Assembly (NCBI GenBank): GCA_021152555.1
Contig: JAGKVE010000002.1
Coordinates: forward strand, 26,883-90,882
DNA: 64,000 nt
DNA from: Bacteroidia bacterium
GTDB taxonomy: Bacteria > Bacteroidota > Bacteroidia > Bacteroidales > Paludibacteraceae
Direction: 5' to 3'
Every line of letters begins with the position of its first letter. Position 1 is the first letter of the stretch. Positions 42,425-49,767 of the stretch are shown here, piece after piece. The notes under the pieces were generated by a model that was not told the DNA's origin, searched no databases, and saw only the letters and a list, made by a program, of their open reading frames with translations. Both the position numbers and the translations under genes were made by a program.

Positions 42425-42835
42425 TTATTGATTGTCCCTTAGTTGGACGGATAACGAAGCGATGATGAATCCCCGGAGCGAGACATAGAGCTTGTCATTT
42501 TTCCGTGCGGCAGCAGCGTTATTGGCGGCGGATGAACCAATGAATTGCGCATTCGCCCGAGCGGGGTTGCGTTTGGCTGCCCGTGTGTATTGTATAAACC
42601 GCTTCTGCCAATAGTCCATGCGTTCGGGGTCGTTCATTTCGATTTTGCACTGTGCGACCGCCTTGGCGAAGGCATTGATGATGGGTTTACGGTTTTCGGA
42701 GATAGGTCCGTCGTAAGGGTGACGATAAGCATACGAGTGCGTGCGCCCATAGCGGGTGCGCATCACGATACGTTCGTTCTTTGCCAGTTTGCCAGAAAAG
42801 TGGTCGAAGGGGAGTGCCGGTTCTAACTTTGCCAT
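42425..42835 (-). CDS. MAKLEP-family small protein
   Basis: 136 aa, strongly basic (RTRYGRTHSYAYRHPYDGP), no export signal. The N-terminus is shared with the 109-aa gene at 41617 (MAKLEP, F, GK-AK). The middle and C-terminal parts are helical (INAFAKAVAQCKIEMND, FIQYTRAAKR). Function unknown. It has its own promoter (42943-42973), and the leader contains an 11-bp array, TTCGTNAATAA, six times. Two paralogous genes, each with a strong promoter and a repeat-rich leader or tail, may have arisen by duplication. Confidence 0.65.
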   Translation of the reverse strand: MAKLEPALPFDHFSGKLAKNERIVMRTRYGRTHSYAYRHPYDGPISENRKPIINAFAKAVAQCKIEMNDPERMDYWQKRFIQYTRAAKRNPARANAQFIGSSAANNAAAARKNDKLYVSLRGFIIASLSVQLRDNQ

Positions 42836-42859
42836 ATTATTCTGTGGTTATCTTATTAG

Positions 42860-42921
42860 TTCGTTAATAATTCGTTAATAGTTCGTCAATAATTCGTGAA
42901 TAATTCGTGAATAATTCGTGG
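42860..42921. repeat. 11-bp array (TTCGTNAATAA)x6 in a leader
   Basis: Units start at 42860, 42871, 42882, 42893, 42904 and 42915 (last one partial). It lies between the promoter and start of the 136-aa gene. A period of 11 bp is about one helical turn, so it could also be a phased binding site. Confidence 0.9.
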
Positions 42922-42942
42922 CGAGCATGATAAAATCGGCTG

Positions 42943-42973
42943 CAAAGGTAGTGCAAATAATTGAAATAGCAAA
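42943..42973 (-). promoter_or_regulatory. Bacteroides-type promoter for the 136-aa gene
   Basis: Minus strand: TTTG (42970-42973), 19 bp, TACCTTTG (42943-42950). It is divergent from the dtd promoter 37 bp away. Confidence 0.85.
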
Positions 42974-43009
42974 ATAAAAAATTGAAAAAGATGCAAAAAA
43001 GGTAAAAAA

Positions 43010-43041
43010 TTTGCATATGTCAGAAAAAAGCATTACTTTTG
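43010..43041 (+). promoter_or_regulatory. Bacteroides-type promoter for dtd
   Basis: TTTG (43010-43013), 20 bp, TACTTTTG (43034-43041). It excludes a dtd start at 43039 and supports ATG 43072. Confidence 0.85.
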
Positions 43042-43071
43042 CATTGGAAATCAAAAGAAAGGAAGAAAAAG

Positions 43072-43509
43072 ATGCGGATAGTAGTACAGCGTTGCAGTCG
43101 TGCGGAGGTGCGCATAGACGGCGAAGTGGCAGGACGGATAGGCAAAGGGTTCGTGCTGTTGGTAGGTGTGGCGGAGGGTGACACGCGTTCTGCCGCGGAT
43201 GTGTTAGCCAAGAAAATAGCCCGTCTGCGTGTGTTCGAGGACAGCGAAGGCAAGATGAACCTTGACATCCACGATATAGGCGGCGCGATACTCAGCATAT
43301 CGCAGTTCACGCTGTATGCCGATTGCCGGAAAGGCAACCGTCCGTCGTTCATCCGTGCGGCGCGTCCTGAGACGGCTTTGCCGCTGTATGATTACTTGAA
43401 CGAGACGCTGCGCAAGGAGTACGGTCTGCAAGTGGAGACCGGGCGTTTCGGCGCAGATATGAAGGTGGATCTGATAAACGACGGTCCGGTGACGATTATT
43501 TTGGAATGA
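43072..43509 (+). CDS. dtd: D-aminoacyl-tRNA deacylase
   Basis: 145 aa, normal length. It hydrolyses D-aminoacyl-tRNA (and Gly-tRNA-Ala) in the cytoplasm, protecting translation from D-amino acids. The two family signature motifs are present: SQFT (77-80, in [19 protein letters not shown]) and GPVT (138-141); these form the cross-subunit active site of the DTD dimer. The start [13 protein letters not shown] fits the family exactly, and an upstream in-frame start at 43039 would lie in the promoter. The stop codon falls in a heptamer/octamer array (43505-43566). Confidence 0.96.
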   Translation: MRIVVQRCSRAEVRIDGEVAGRIGKGFVLLVGVAEGDTRSAADVLAKKIARLRVFEDSEGKMNLDIHDIGGAILSISQFTLYADCRKGNRPSFIRAARPETALPLYDYLNETLRKEYGLQVETGRFGADMKVDLINDGPVTIILE

Positions 43510-43566
43510 TGGATTGATGAATGATGGAATGATGAATGATGAATGATGGAATGATGGAATGATGGT
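43505..43566. repeat. GAATGAT(G) mixed 7/8-bp array
   Basis: About eight units of GAATGAT or GAATGATG, including the dtd stop codon and continuing into the spacer. Confidence 0.85.
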
Positions 43567-43636
43567 GAGAAATGTCATAATTGTCACAAAAATATAGAAT
43601 AAACTATTCTATTTGCTAAAATTTCTCGCTTAAAAA

Positions 43637-43668
43637 TTTGCGTATGTGCAATTTTTGTTGTACCTTTG
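43637..43668 (+). promoter_or_regulatory. Bacteroides-type promoter for the 43700 gene
   Basis: TTTG (43637-43640), 20 bp, TACCTTTG (43661-43668), 31 bases upstream of the start codon. Confidence 0.88.
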
Positions 43669-43699
43669 CCGCGAATTTGATTAAATAACACCTAAAATA

Positions 43700-44251
43700 A
43701 TGATTTATAAATTTACTTTTTCCTGTGAGGAAGGCGATCCGGACTTCCGCCGCGTGTTTGAAGCGGACGCAGACGCCACGTTTCTGGAGTTGCATGAAGC
43801 TATTCTGAAAAGCGTGGGTTATCCGGACGACCAGATGACCTCATTCTTCCTTTGTAACGACGAGTGGGAGAAGGGTCAGGAAGTGACACTTGTCGAGATG
43901 GATTCGACCTTCGAGTATGACAACATGGTGATGAACGAGACCCGTCTGAGCGACTTGATAGAAGAAGCGGGGCAGCGTCTGATTTATGTGTTTGACCCTA
44001 TGTTCGAGCGTTATTTCTTCGGCAGTCTGAAGGAGATCAAGGCTGGCAGCATGAACGGCATAGAGTGCGTAGAGAGCAAAGGCAAGGCGCCTAAGCAACT
44101 GAAGAGCGAGGATCCGTTGGCTGGCATAGGCGGCAAAGGCGGGGACGATGATTTTATGCTGGACGACGAGTTCAAGGACGAGTATGACCTCGGCGACATC
44201 GACATGGAGGGTTTCCAGGATCTCAGTTTCGATGATGGGAGTATGTTTTGA
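43700..44251 (+). CDS. pRiA4b ORF-3-like family protein (IS1096 passenger TnpR type)
   Basis: 183 aa. The opening IYKFTFSCEEGDPDFRRVF, then ATFLELHEAILKSVGYPDD, FFLCNDEWEKGQEV and LIYVFDPMFERYFFGSLKEI match the plasmid pRiA4b ORF-3 fold seen as a stand-alone chromosomal gene in many Bacteroidetes. The C-terminal ~60 residues are acidic (DDDFMLDDEFKDEYDLGD) and look disordered. Function is unknown despite the transposon-derived name; I see no transposase next to it. It is followed 92 nt later by miaA, a neighbour I associate with this family in Bacteroidetes. A 9-bp hairpin (44245-44265) overlaps the stop codon. Confidence 0.82.
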   Translation: MIYKFTFSCEEGDPDFRRVFEADADATFLELHEAILKSVGYPDDQMTSFFLCNDEWEKGQEVTLVEMDSTFEYDNMVMNETRLSDLIEEAGQRLIYVFDPMFERYFFGSLKEIKAGSMNGIECVESKGKAPKQLKSEDPLAGIGGKGGDDDFMLDDEFKDEYDLGDIDMEGFQDLSFDDGSMF

Positions 44252-44265
44252 CGCCGCGTCAAAAC
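44245..44265. other. Hairpin across the stop codon of the 43700 gene
   Basis: GTTTTGACG, loop CCG, CGTCAAAAC: a perfect 9-bp stem containing the TGA stop. A-rich, not T-rich, sequence follows, so a terminator role on the plus strand is doubtful. Confidence 0.5.
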
Positions 44266-44270
44266 AAAAA

Positions 44271-44337
44271 GTCGAAAGTCGAAAGTCGAAAGACCGCTTC
44301 GCTCAAAGGGAGGGGAATTGGTAATTGGTGATTGGTG
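44271..44337. repeat. Stack of three repeat elements upstream of miaA
   Basis: (GTCGAAA)x3 at 44271-44291, then the 23-bp-element core GACCGCTTCGCTCAAAG at 44292-44308, then (ATTGGTG)x3 at 44317-44337. All three families occur elsewhere in the window. Confidence 0.9.
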
Positions 44338-44343
44338 AATGAT

Positions 44344-45258
44344 ATGAAGACGCTGCTAATGATTCTCGGTCCGACGGGCGTGGGGAAGACGGAGTTGTCT
44401 CTCCGTGTGGCGGAACGGTATGCATGTCCGATAGTGAGTTGTGACAGCCGGCAGGTGTTCCGTGGTATTCCGATAGGCACGGCGGCGCCGACGGAAGAAG
44501 AACAGCGGCGCGTGAAACATTATTTCATAGGGACCCGCGAGTTGGAGGAGGATTATAATGCGGGTCAGTACGAACGCGAAGCGTTGGACCTGTTAGAGGG
44601 CTTGTTTGGAGAGCATGAGACAGTAGTGATGACCGGAGGCTCCATGTTGTATGCCGATGCGGTGTGCAACGGGCTGGATGATTTGCCGGCAGTACCTTTT
44701 TTCATACGCGCGAGCGTGCGGCGCGAATACGAGGAGAAAGGATTGGAATGGCTGCAGAGGGAGGTGCAGCGTCTGGACCCTGATTACTGGGAAGAGGTGG
44801 ACAGGCACAATCCTGCGCGTCTGGTGCACTGCGTGGAGTTGAGCATGACGACGGGCCGTCCGTACAGCAGTCTGCGCACGCGGACAAAGAAAGAGCGTCC
44901 GTTCCGGATAGTGAAAGTAGGATTGGAAAGACCACGCGAGGAATTGTACGCGCGCATAAACGCCCGCGTGGAGCAGATGATTGCGGACGGGCTGGTGGAG
45001 GAAGCAAGAAAAGTTTATCCGAAACGCCGTCTGACGAGCCTGCAGACCGTAGGGTACAGAGAATTGTTCGCGTATTTTGACGGCGAGTATGATTTGGCCC
45101 GCGCCATCGAATTGATCCAACAGAACAGCCGCCATTATGCCAAACGCCAGATGACCTGGTTCAGAAAGGACAAAACAATACATTGGTTGAATGCAAATGA
45201 TGAATATGAAAAAAACATGGATACTATTGACGCTCTTCTGCGCGATGACAGCCTGTAA
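44344..45258 (+). CDS. miaA: tRNA dimethylallyltransferase
   Basis: 304 aa. Adds the dimethylallyl group to N6 of A37 in tRNAs reading UNN codons. P-loop GPTGVGKT (9-16), the SCDSRQVFRGIPIGTAAPT switch segment and MTGGSMLYADAVCNGLDDLP identify the family; HYAKRQMTWFRKD near the C-terminus is the usual tRNA-contact segment. ATG 44344 (MKTLLMILGPTG) is preferred over a TTG at 44332, which lies in an ATTGGTG repeat array. The downstream lipoprotein gene starts inside its 3' end, so the two are probably cotranscribed. Confidence 0.95.
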   Translation: MKTLLMILGPTGVGKTELSLRVAERYACPIVSCDSRQVFRGIPIGTAAPTEEEQRRVKHYFIGTRELEEDYNAGQYEREALDLLEGLFGEHETVVMTGGSMLYADAVCNGLDDLPAVPFFIRASVRREYEEKGLEWLQREVQRLDPDYWEEVDRHNPARLVHCVELSMTTGRPYSSLRTRTKKERPFRIVKVGLERPREELYARINARVEQMIADGLVEEARKVYPKRRLTSLQTVGYRELFAYFDGEYDLARAIELIQQNSRHYAKRQMTWFRKDKTIHWLNANDEYEKNMDTIDALLRDDSL

Positions 45259-46213
45259 GCGTGTAGAGGTCAAGTTTACGTATAGTCCGGATGCCCCTCG
45301 TGCGGGTCAGACGGTTCGGTTCAGTAACCTCTCTTCGTCCGGCGAGGAGTGGGAATGGACGTTCGGCGATGGCGCGACATCAACGCTCAAAAGCCCGACA
45401 CACGTCTATAAGAAACCCGGCAAATACCGTGTGGCCCTCAAAGTGGACCAGAAGCGCAATCTGACAGCCACCCAGGATCTGACCGTATATGACACCGTGC
45501 CCACGTTTGTATGCCAGGACAGCGTTTTCTTTATCTTCGTGGATTACAAGTTCACCGCTAATTTCTACAACCCGTATAACTACGCCGTTTCGTATCTATG
45601 GACAGTCAACGATTCCATAGTAGGGACAGAATCCTCGCTGACGACATACTTCACCGAGCCGGGCAAAGACGTGAAGGTAGGTTTGCTGATTTCCTACAAC
45701 AACGAGACGACGGATATAGAGCAGTCCTTTACGGTAAACAACCTGAATACCAATTCATTGTTGCTGCGCACTCCGGACGGGGACTACCGTCAGCGTATCT
45801 TCGGCGAGCGTGCGGAGAACGTGAAGTCGGACCCGAGTGCAACGCCGAAACTGGAAGCCGAGCAGGACACGTTCCAGGTGTATAACCGTGATACCTTCCG
45901 CCTGAGCGATATGCTCAGCATCTTCCCGGAACTGGAAGGATTTCATATTGCCAAGCGCAAGTTCTATTACCGCACAACGGACGGGTTATGGATAGCCAAT
46001 ATAGACGGCACCAACCCCGTACAGATAGACACGGCATTTTGCATGGCGATGACCTTGGATATGACTGACAACCGTATATACTGGGCCAACGAATCCGGGG
46101 TATGGTACATGCCGTTTGTAGGTTCGGACAACAACAAGTTCGTTACCGTTCCGCAACAGCTGAACAATATGAATAACGTAATAAAACTCTCCGCCGATGC
46201 GGAAAAGAAATAA
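45206..46213 (+). CDS. PKD-domain lipoprotein
   Basis: 335 aa from ATG 45206 (MKKTWILLTLFCAMTAC); ATG codons at 45191, 45197 and 45200 would only lengthen the n-region. It overlaps miaA by 53 nt. Lipoprotein Cys lies in MTAC. A PKD domain follows (RFSNLSSSGEEWEWTFGDG, PTHVYKKPGKYRVALKV), then a second Ig/PKD-like domain (YLWTVNDSIVGTESSLTTYF). The last ~90 residues have YWTD/LDL-receptor-like propeller sequence (DGLWIANIDGTNPVQID, NRIYWANESGVWYMPF). An envelope lipoprotein that binds a ligand or matrix is likely, but no specific role is known. Confidence 0.82.
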   Translation: MKKTWILLTLFCAMTACKRVEVKFTYSPDAPRAGQTVRFSNLSSSGEEWEWTFGDGATSTLKSPTHVYKKPGKYRVALKVDQKRNLTATQDLTVYDTVPTFVCQDSVFFIFVDYKFTANFYNPYNYAVSYLWTVNDSIVGTESSLTTYFTEPGKDVKVGLLISYNNETTDIEQSFTVNNLNTNSLLLRTPDGDYRQRIFGERAENVKSDPSATPKLEAEQDTFQVYNRDTFRLSDMLSIFPELEGFHIAKRKFYYRTTDGLWIANIDGTNPVQIDTAFCMAMTLDMTDNRIYWANESGVWYMPFVGSDNNKFVTVPQQLNNMNNVIKLSADAEKK

Positions 46214-46218
46214 TAGCA

Positions 46219-47775
46219 ATGACACAACCAGATTACATTTTTGAGACCAGTTGGGAGGTATGCAACCGCGTAGGCGGTATCTACGCCGTGCTCAGTACGC
46301 GGGCGGCGTCGATGCAGGCGGAGCATCCGGACAAGGTGTTTTTCTTCGGGCCGGATTTCGGTACTCACAGCGATACCTATTTTGCGGAAGACAAATCGCT
46401 TTTGAAAGAATGGAAAAAGTCTTTTGAGGTTCCCCTTTCCGCGTTCAACATACGAACCGGGCGTTGGAAAGTGCCGGGCGAACCGATAGCTATCCTGCTG
46501 AAGTTCGATGCCCTATGGCCACGCAAGAATGAGATATACGCGTGGGCATGGGACAAATACCAAGTACAGAGCCACGCCGCATACGGCGATTACGACGAGT
46601 CGTGCCTGTTCGGTTACGCTGCCGGCATGGTGATGGAGAGTTTGTATGGGTTTATAGTCGAAAGTCGAAAGTCGAAAGTAGAAAGTAGAAAGTCGAAAGT
46701 CGAAAGCGAAAAGTTGAAAGTCTGCGCCCACGCCAATGAATGGCAGACGGCGTTCTCGATATTCTACCTGCAAGACCACTGTCCTGAGATAGCAACGCTG
46801 TTCACGACTCACGCCACGGGTATAGGCCGTTCGATAGCAGGCAACGGAAAACCGCTGTACGATTATTTCGAGGGGTATAACGGCGACCAGATGGCAGCAG
46901 AACTGAACATGGTGAGCAAGCACTCTGTGGAGAAACAGGCGGCGCACACGGCAGACTGCTTTACGACCGTCAGTTATATCACCGCGCGCGAGTGCAAACA
47001 GCTGCTGGACAAAGAGGTGGATATAGAAACGCCGAACGGCTTTGAGTCTACCTTCGTGCCGAAAGGCAAGGCGTTTGACAAGAAACGCGCTGAGGCCCGC
47101 GAAGCGTTACGCCGCGTAGCCGGGGAACAATTAGGCGGTGCCGTTCCGCAAAACGCGCTGCTCGTATGTATCTCCGGAAGGCAGGAATGGAAGAACAAAG
47201 GGATTGATGTCTTCGCCGCCGCGCTGGACAAACTGGCACAGAAGATTTACCACAGTGACCAGCCGGAACGTGAGGTAGTGGCATTTGTGATGATACCGTA
47301 CCTTGACCGTGCGCCTTCCCGCAAAGGAAAGGTAAGTGCGGTGTTTGTACCATATTATTTGGACGGTCATGACCCGCTTTTCGGCATGACGTATTACGAC
47401 CTGCTCATCGGAATGGACATCACTGTGTTCCCGTCCTATTACGAGCCGTGGGGCTATACTCCGCTTGAGTCGTGCGCCTTCCATGTACCTACCATCACCA
47501 CCTCGCTTGCCGGCTTCGGCGAGTGGGCGGCACGCCAGAAAGAGCAGAAAGGCGTAACGGTCATCGAGCGTACCGACTCGAACTTTGACGAGGTGGCGGA
47601 ACAAGTGGCGGACACCTTGCTTCATTACGACCGTCTGCACGGCGAAGAGAAAGCACTCGCCCGTCAGGAAGCAGCTGCGGTTGCCAAGAAAGCGGACTGG
47701 AAACATTTCTTCAAATACTACCGCAAAGCGTACGAAATAGCACTTACAAAAGCAAAAAAACGTAATAACAAATGA
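46219..47775 (+). CDS. Glycogen synthase, GT3-like
   Basis: 518 aa. Starts with TSWEVCNRVGGIYAVLSTRA, the GT3 (eukaryotic-type) glycogen synthase opening, and has CAHANEWQTAFSIFYL, TTHATGIGRSIA and FPSYYEPWGYTPLESCAFHVPT (nucleotide-sugar binding Glu region). It elongates alpha-1,4-glucan with UDP- or ADP-glucose in the cytoplasm. A 21-residue low-complexity insertion ([20 protein letters not shown]) between MVMESLYGFI and CAHANEW is encoded by nine AGTCGAA heptamers (46656-46718) and would sit in a loop before the donor-binding segment. It follows the PKD lipoprotein by 5 nt and overlaps the C69 gene by ATGA. GlgA-type (GT5) is less likely. Confidence 0.88.
   Translation: MTQPDYIFETSWEVCNRVGGIYAVLSTRAASMQAEHPDKVFFFGPDFGTHSDTYFAEDKSLLKEWKKSFEVPLSAFNIRTGRWKVPGEPIAILLKFDALWPRKNEIYAWAWDKYQVQSHAAYGDYDESCLFGYAAGMVMESLYGFIVESRKSKVESRKSKVESEKLKVCAHANEWQTAFSIFYLQDHCPEIATLFTTHATGIGRSIAGNGKPLYDYFEGYNGDQMAAELNMVSKHSVEKQAAHTADCFTTVSYITARECKQLLDKEVDIETPNGFESTFVPKGKAFDKKRAEAREALRRVAGEQLGGAVPQNALLVCISGRQEWKNKGIDVFAAALDKLAQKIYHSDQPEREVVAFVMIPYLDRAPSRKGKVSAVFVPYYLDGHDPLFGMTYYDLLIGMDITVFPSYYEPWGYTPLESCAFHVPTITTSLAGFGEWAARQKEQKGVTVIERTDSNFDEVAEQVADTLLHYDRLHGEEKALARQEAAAVAKKADWKHFFKYYRKAYEIALTKAKKRNNK
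46656..46718 (+). repeat. Heptamer array (AGTCGAA)x9 inside the glycogen synthase gene
   Basis: Nine contiguous units (variants AGTAGAA, AGCGAAA, AGTTGAA), 63 bp, exactly 21 codons, so the reading frame is kept. The peptide repeats every seven residues (SRKSKVE). Confidence 0.95.
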
Positions 47776-49463
47776 AAAAGACAGTATTGACATTGCTAGC
47801 AGCGATTTTGTTTCCGTGGGAAACATTCGCGTGTACTAATTTCTTAGTCGGGAAAGACGCATCGTCCGACGGCAGCACGATGATATCCTATGCCGCCGAT
47901 TCGTACGGAATGTTCGGTTTCCTCCATTTCTCTCCGGCAGCAGACTGGGCGGAAGGAACCATGCGCGAAGTGAAAGACTGGGACACCGGCCGTCCGTTGG
48001 GACAGATTCCGCAGGTACGTCATACTTATTCCGTTGTGGGTAATATGAACGAGCACCAAGTGACCATCGGCGAGACGACATGGGGCGGACGTGAAGAGTT
48101 ATGGGACACGGTAGGCGTTGACTACGGCAGCCTGATTTATATTGCCCTGGAACGCAGCAAGACGGCACGTGAAGCGATAGAATGGATGATTACGCTGGTC
48201 AATGAATACGGTTACGCGTCGGAAGGCGAGTCATTCTCAATCGGCGACCCGAGTGAGGTATGGATCATGGACCTTATCGGCAAAGGAAAGGGACAGAAAG
48301 GCGCTAACTGGGTAGCAGTCCGCATTCCGGACAACGCTATCAGCGCTCACGCCAACCAGGCACGTATCACGAAGTTGCCAAGTGACAAAGTACGAAGTAC
48401 GAAAGAACAGAAAAGACTGGAGAAGAAACTGAACTGCGTTTGTCACGGCGACTGGATGTGGGACAAGAACCTCATCTCGTTCGCCAAAGAAAAAGGCTAT
48501 TTCTCCGGCGCAGACAAAGACTTCAGTTTCCAGGCTGCTTACGCGCCGTTTGATTTCAGCGGACTGTATGTATGCGAGGCGCGCGTATGGTCGTTCTTCA
48601 ACCATTTCAGCGATGAGATGGACAAATATTTTGACTACGCGACAGGCAAGACCTTCCGCGAGTCAGGCGGCAAAGAGGCAGGCGAGCATATGCCTTTGTG
48701 GATTATCCCGAACCGTAAAGTCAGCGCGCAGGACATAAAAGAATGTATGCGTGACGAATACAAGAACACACCGTTGGATATCACGCAAGGTACGGATGCC
48801 GGTCCATGGAACAGCAAATTGCGTTACGGCGGTCTGGGATTCAAGTTAGCGTCGGAAGGGACGGATACGCTGCAATACTGGTACGAACGTCCGACGGCGA
48901 CCCAACAGACGGCTTGGTCGTTTGTGGCACAGATGAGAGAGGGTAAGGAAGGTATCTTCTGGTTCGGCGTGGACGACGCAGCATGCAGCTGCTATGCGCC
49001 AATGTTCTGCCGCATCAATCATGTACCGGAGTGCTTTGAAGAGGGCAACGGTGACAGTTATACCTTCAGTCCGACCAGCGCATGGTGGACGTTTAATCTG
49101 GTAGCCAACTGGGCATACACCAAGTACAGCCGTATGTACCCGCACATCCGCGAGCTGCAACAGACATGGGATGACAAGTTCAATATGCAGATAGCCGGAG
49201 TGGATGAGAAAGTAAAATCGCTAAGTGACGAAGACGTACGGGCATTCTTAACCAACTATTCCTGTTCCCAGGCAGAAAACATGGTGGCGGACTGGCAGAG
49301 ATTACATATCTATCTGGTAACCAAATTTATTGACGGTCAGGAACGCAAAGAAGAGAACGGACAATTCAAGCGTAACCCGTACGGCAACAGTTGTGGTCCA
49401 AACAGACTACCGTTACCGGAGAACTTCCTGAAGATGGTTTCGCCTGAGATTACTCACGAATAA
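47772..49463 (+). CDS. Peptidase family C69 dipeptidase, exported
   Basis: 563 aa. The signal peptide MKKTVLTLLAAILFPWETFA is followed at once by Cys21 (CTNFLVGKDASSDGSTMISYAAD), the N-terminal nucleophile cysteine exposed by signal cleavage in C69 (PepD-type) enzymes. Other family segments are GETTWGGREELWDT, EYGYASEGESFSIGDPSEVWIMDL (split as EYGYASEGESFSIGDPSE and VWIMDL) and NQARITKLPSD. Cleaves dipeptides in the periplasm, probably for amino-acid nutrition. A small heptamer array (48385-48405) adds SDKVRSTKE in a surface-like loop. ATGA overlap with glycogen synthase; the lipoprotein of the radical SAM pair starts 14 nt downstream. Confidence 0.9.
   Translation: MKKTVLTLLAAILFPWETFACTNFLVGKDASSDGSTMISYAADSYGMFGFLHFSPAADWAEGTMREVKDWDTGRPLGQIPQVRHTYSVVGNMNEHQVTIGETTWGGREELWDTVGVDYGSLIYIALERSKTAREAIEWMITLVNEYGYASEGESFSIGDPSEVWIMDLIGKGKGQKGANWVAVRIPDNAISAHANQARITKLPSDKVRSTKEQKRLEKKLNCVCHGDWMWDKNLISFAKEKGYFSGADKDFSFQAAYAPFDFSGLYVCEARVWSFFNHFSDEMDKYFDYATGKTFRESGGKEAGEHMPLWIIPNRKVSAQDIKECMRDEYKNTPLDITQGTDAGPWNSKLRYGGLGFKLASEGTDTLQYWYERPTATQQTAWSFVAQMREGKEGIFWFGVDDAACSCYAPMFCRINHVPECFEEGNGDSYTFSPTSAWWTFNLVANWAYTKYSRMYPHIRELQQTWDDKFNMQIAGVDEKVKSLSDEDVRAFLTNYSCSQAENMVADWQRLHIYLVTKFIDGQERKEENGQFKRNPYGNSCGPNRLPLPENFLKMVSPEITHE
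48385..48405 (+). repeat. Heptamer array (ACAAAGT/ACGAAGT)x3 inside the C69 gene
   Basis: Three units, 21 bp, encoding DKVRSTK in frame. It resembles the ACAAAGT units of 32688-32727. Confidence 0.75.
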
Positions 49464-49477
49464 AAAAACAAAAAAGT

Positions 49478-49756
49478 ATGAAAAAGAGAATTCTAAGAAA
49501 ACTGAATGTTTTTCTCGGAGCGGTAAGTCTCGTGTTAGCCGGCTGTAACAGCACGCGGGACGTTGTAGCCAAGTACGGTCCACCTCCCCAGCCGGAGAAA
49601 TACGGTCCTCCGGTAGAGGAAGACATACGTCTGAAATATGGAGTGCCACGCGAGAGACTGATAGAGGACGAAGATACTATCGCTATGCCGGTTGAAGCAC
49701 CGGAAGAGCGTGTAGTATGCAAGTACGGCGTACCTCCTCATCTTATGAAAAAATAA
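49478..49756 (+). CDS. Small lipoprotein of the radical SAM/lipoprotein pair
   Basis: 92 aa. Signal with LAGC (Cys23) gives a lipoprotein of about 70 residues. It carries four KYG(P/V)P motifs, starting at residues 32, 41, 53 and 82, separated by acidic/Pro-rich linkers, and an additional Cys81 just before the last motif. The radical SAM gene starts 11 nt later. This is the arrangement of the Bacteroidetes 'rSAM/lipoprotein system' (TIGR04133/TIGR04134-type), where the lipoprotein is the presumed substrate. The repeated KYG-P sites, especially Tyr and the following Gly/Pro, are the likely modification sites. That inference comes from repetition only. Confidence 0.85.
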   Translation: MKKRILRKLNVFLGAVSLVLAGCNSTRDVVAKYGPPPQPEKYGPPVEEDIRLKYGVPRERLIEDEDTIAMPVEAPEERVVCKYGVPPHLMKK

Positions 49757-49767
49757 AGAAGGTTCCT

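Noticed and set aside
43039..43071. Upstream start for dtd
   Set aside because: It would fall within the -7 promoter box, and family members start at MRIVVQR.
43700..44251. Transposase or insertion sequence
   Set aside because: The IS1096/pRiA4b name is historical; no transposase, inverted repeats or target duplication is seen.
44245..44265. Intrinsic terminator after the 43700 gene
   Set aside because: The stem is perfect but is followed by A-rich instead of T-rich sequence.
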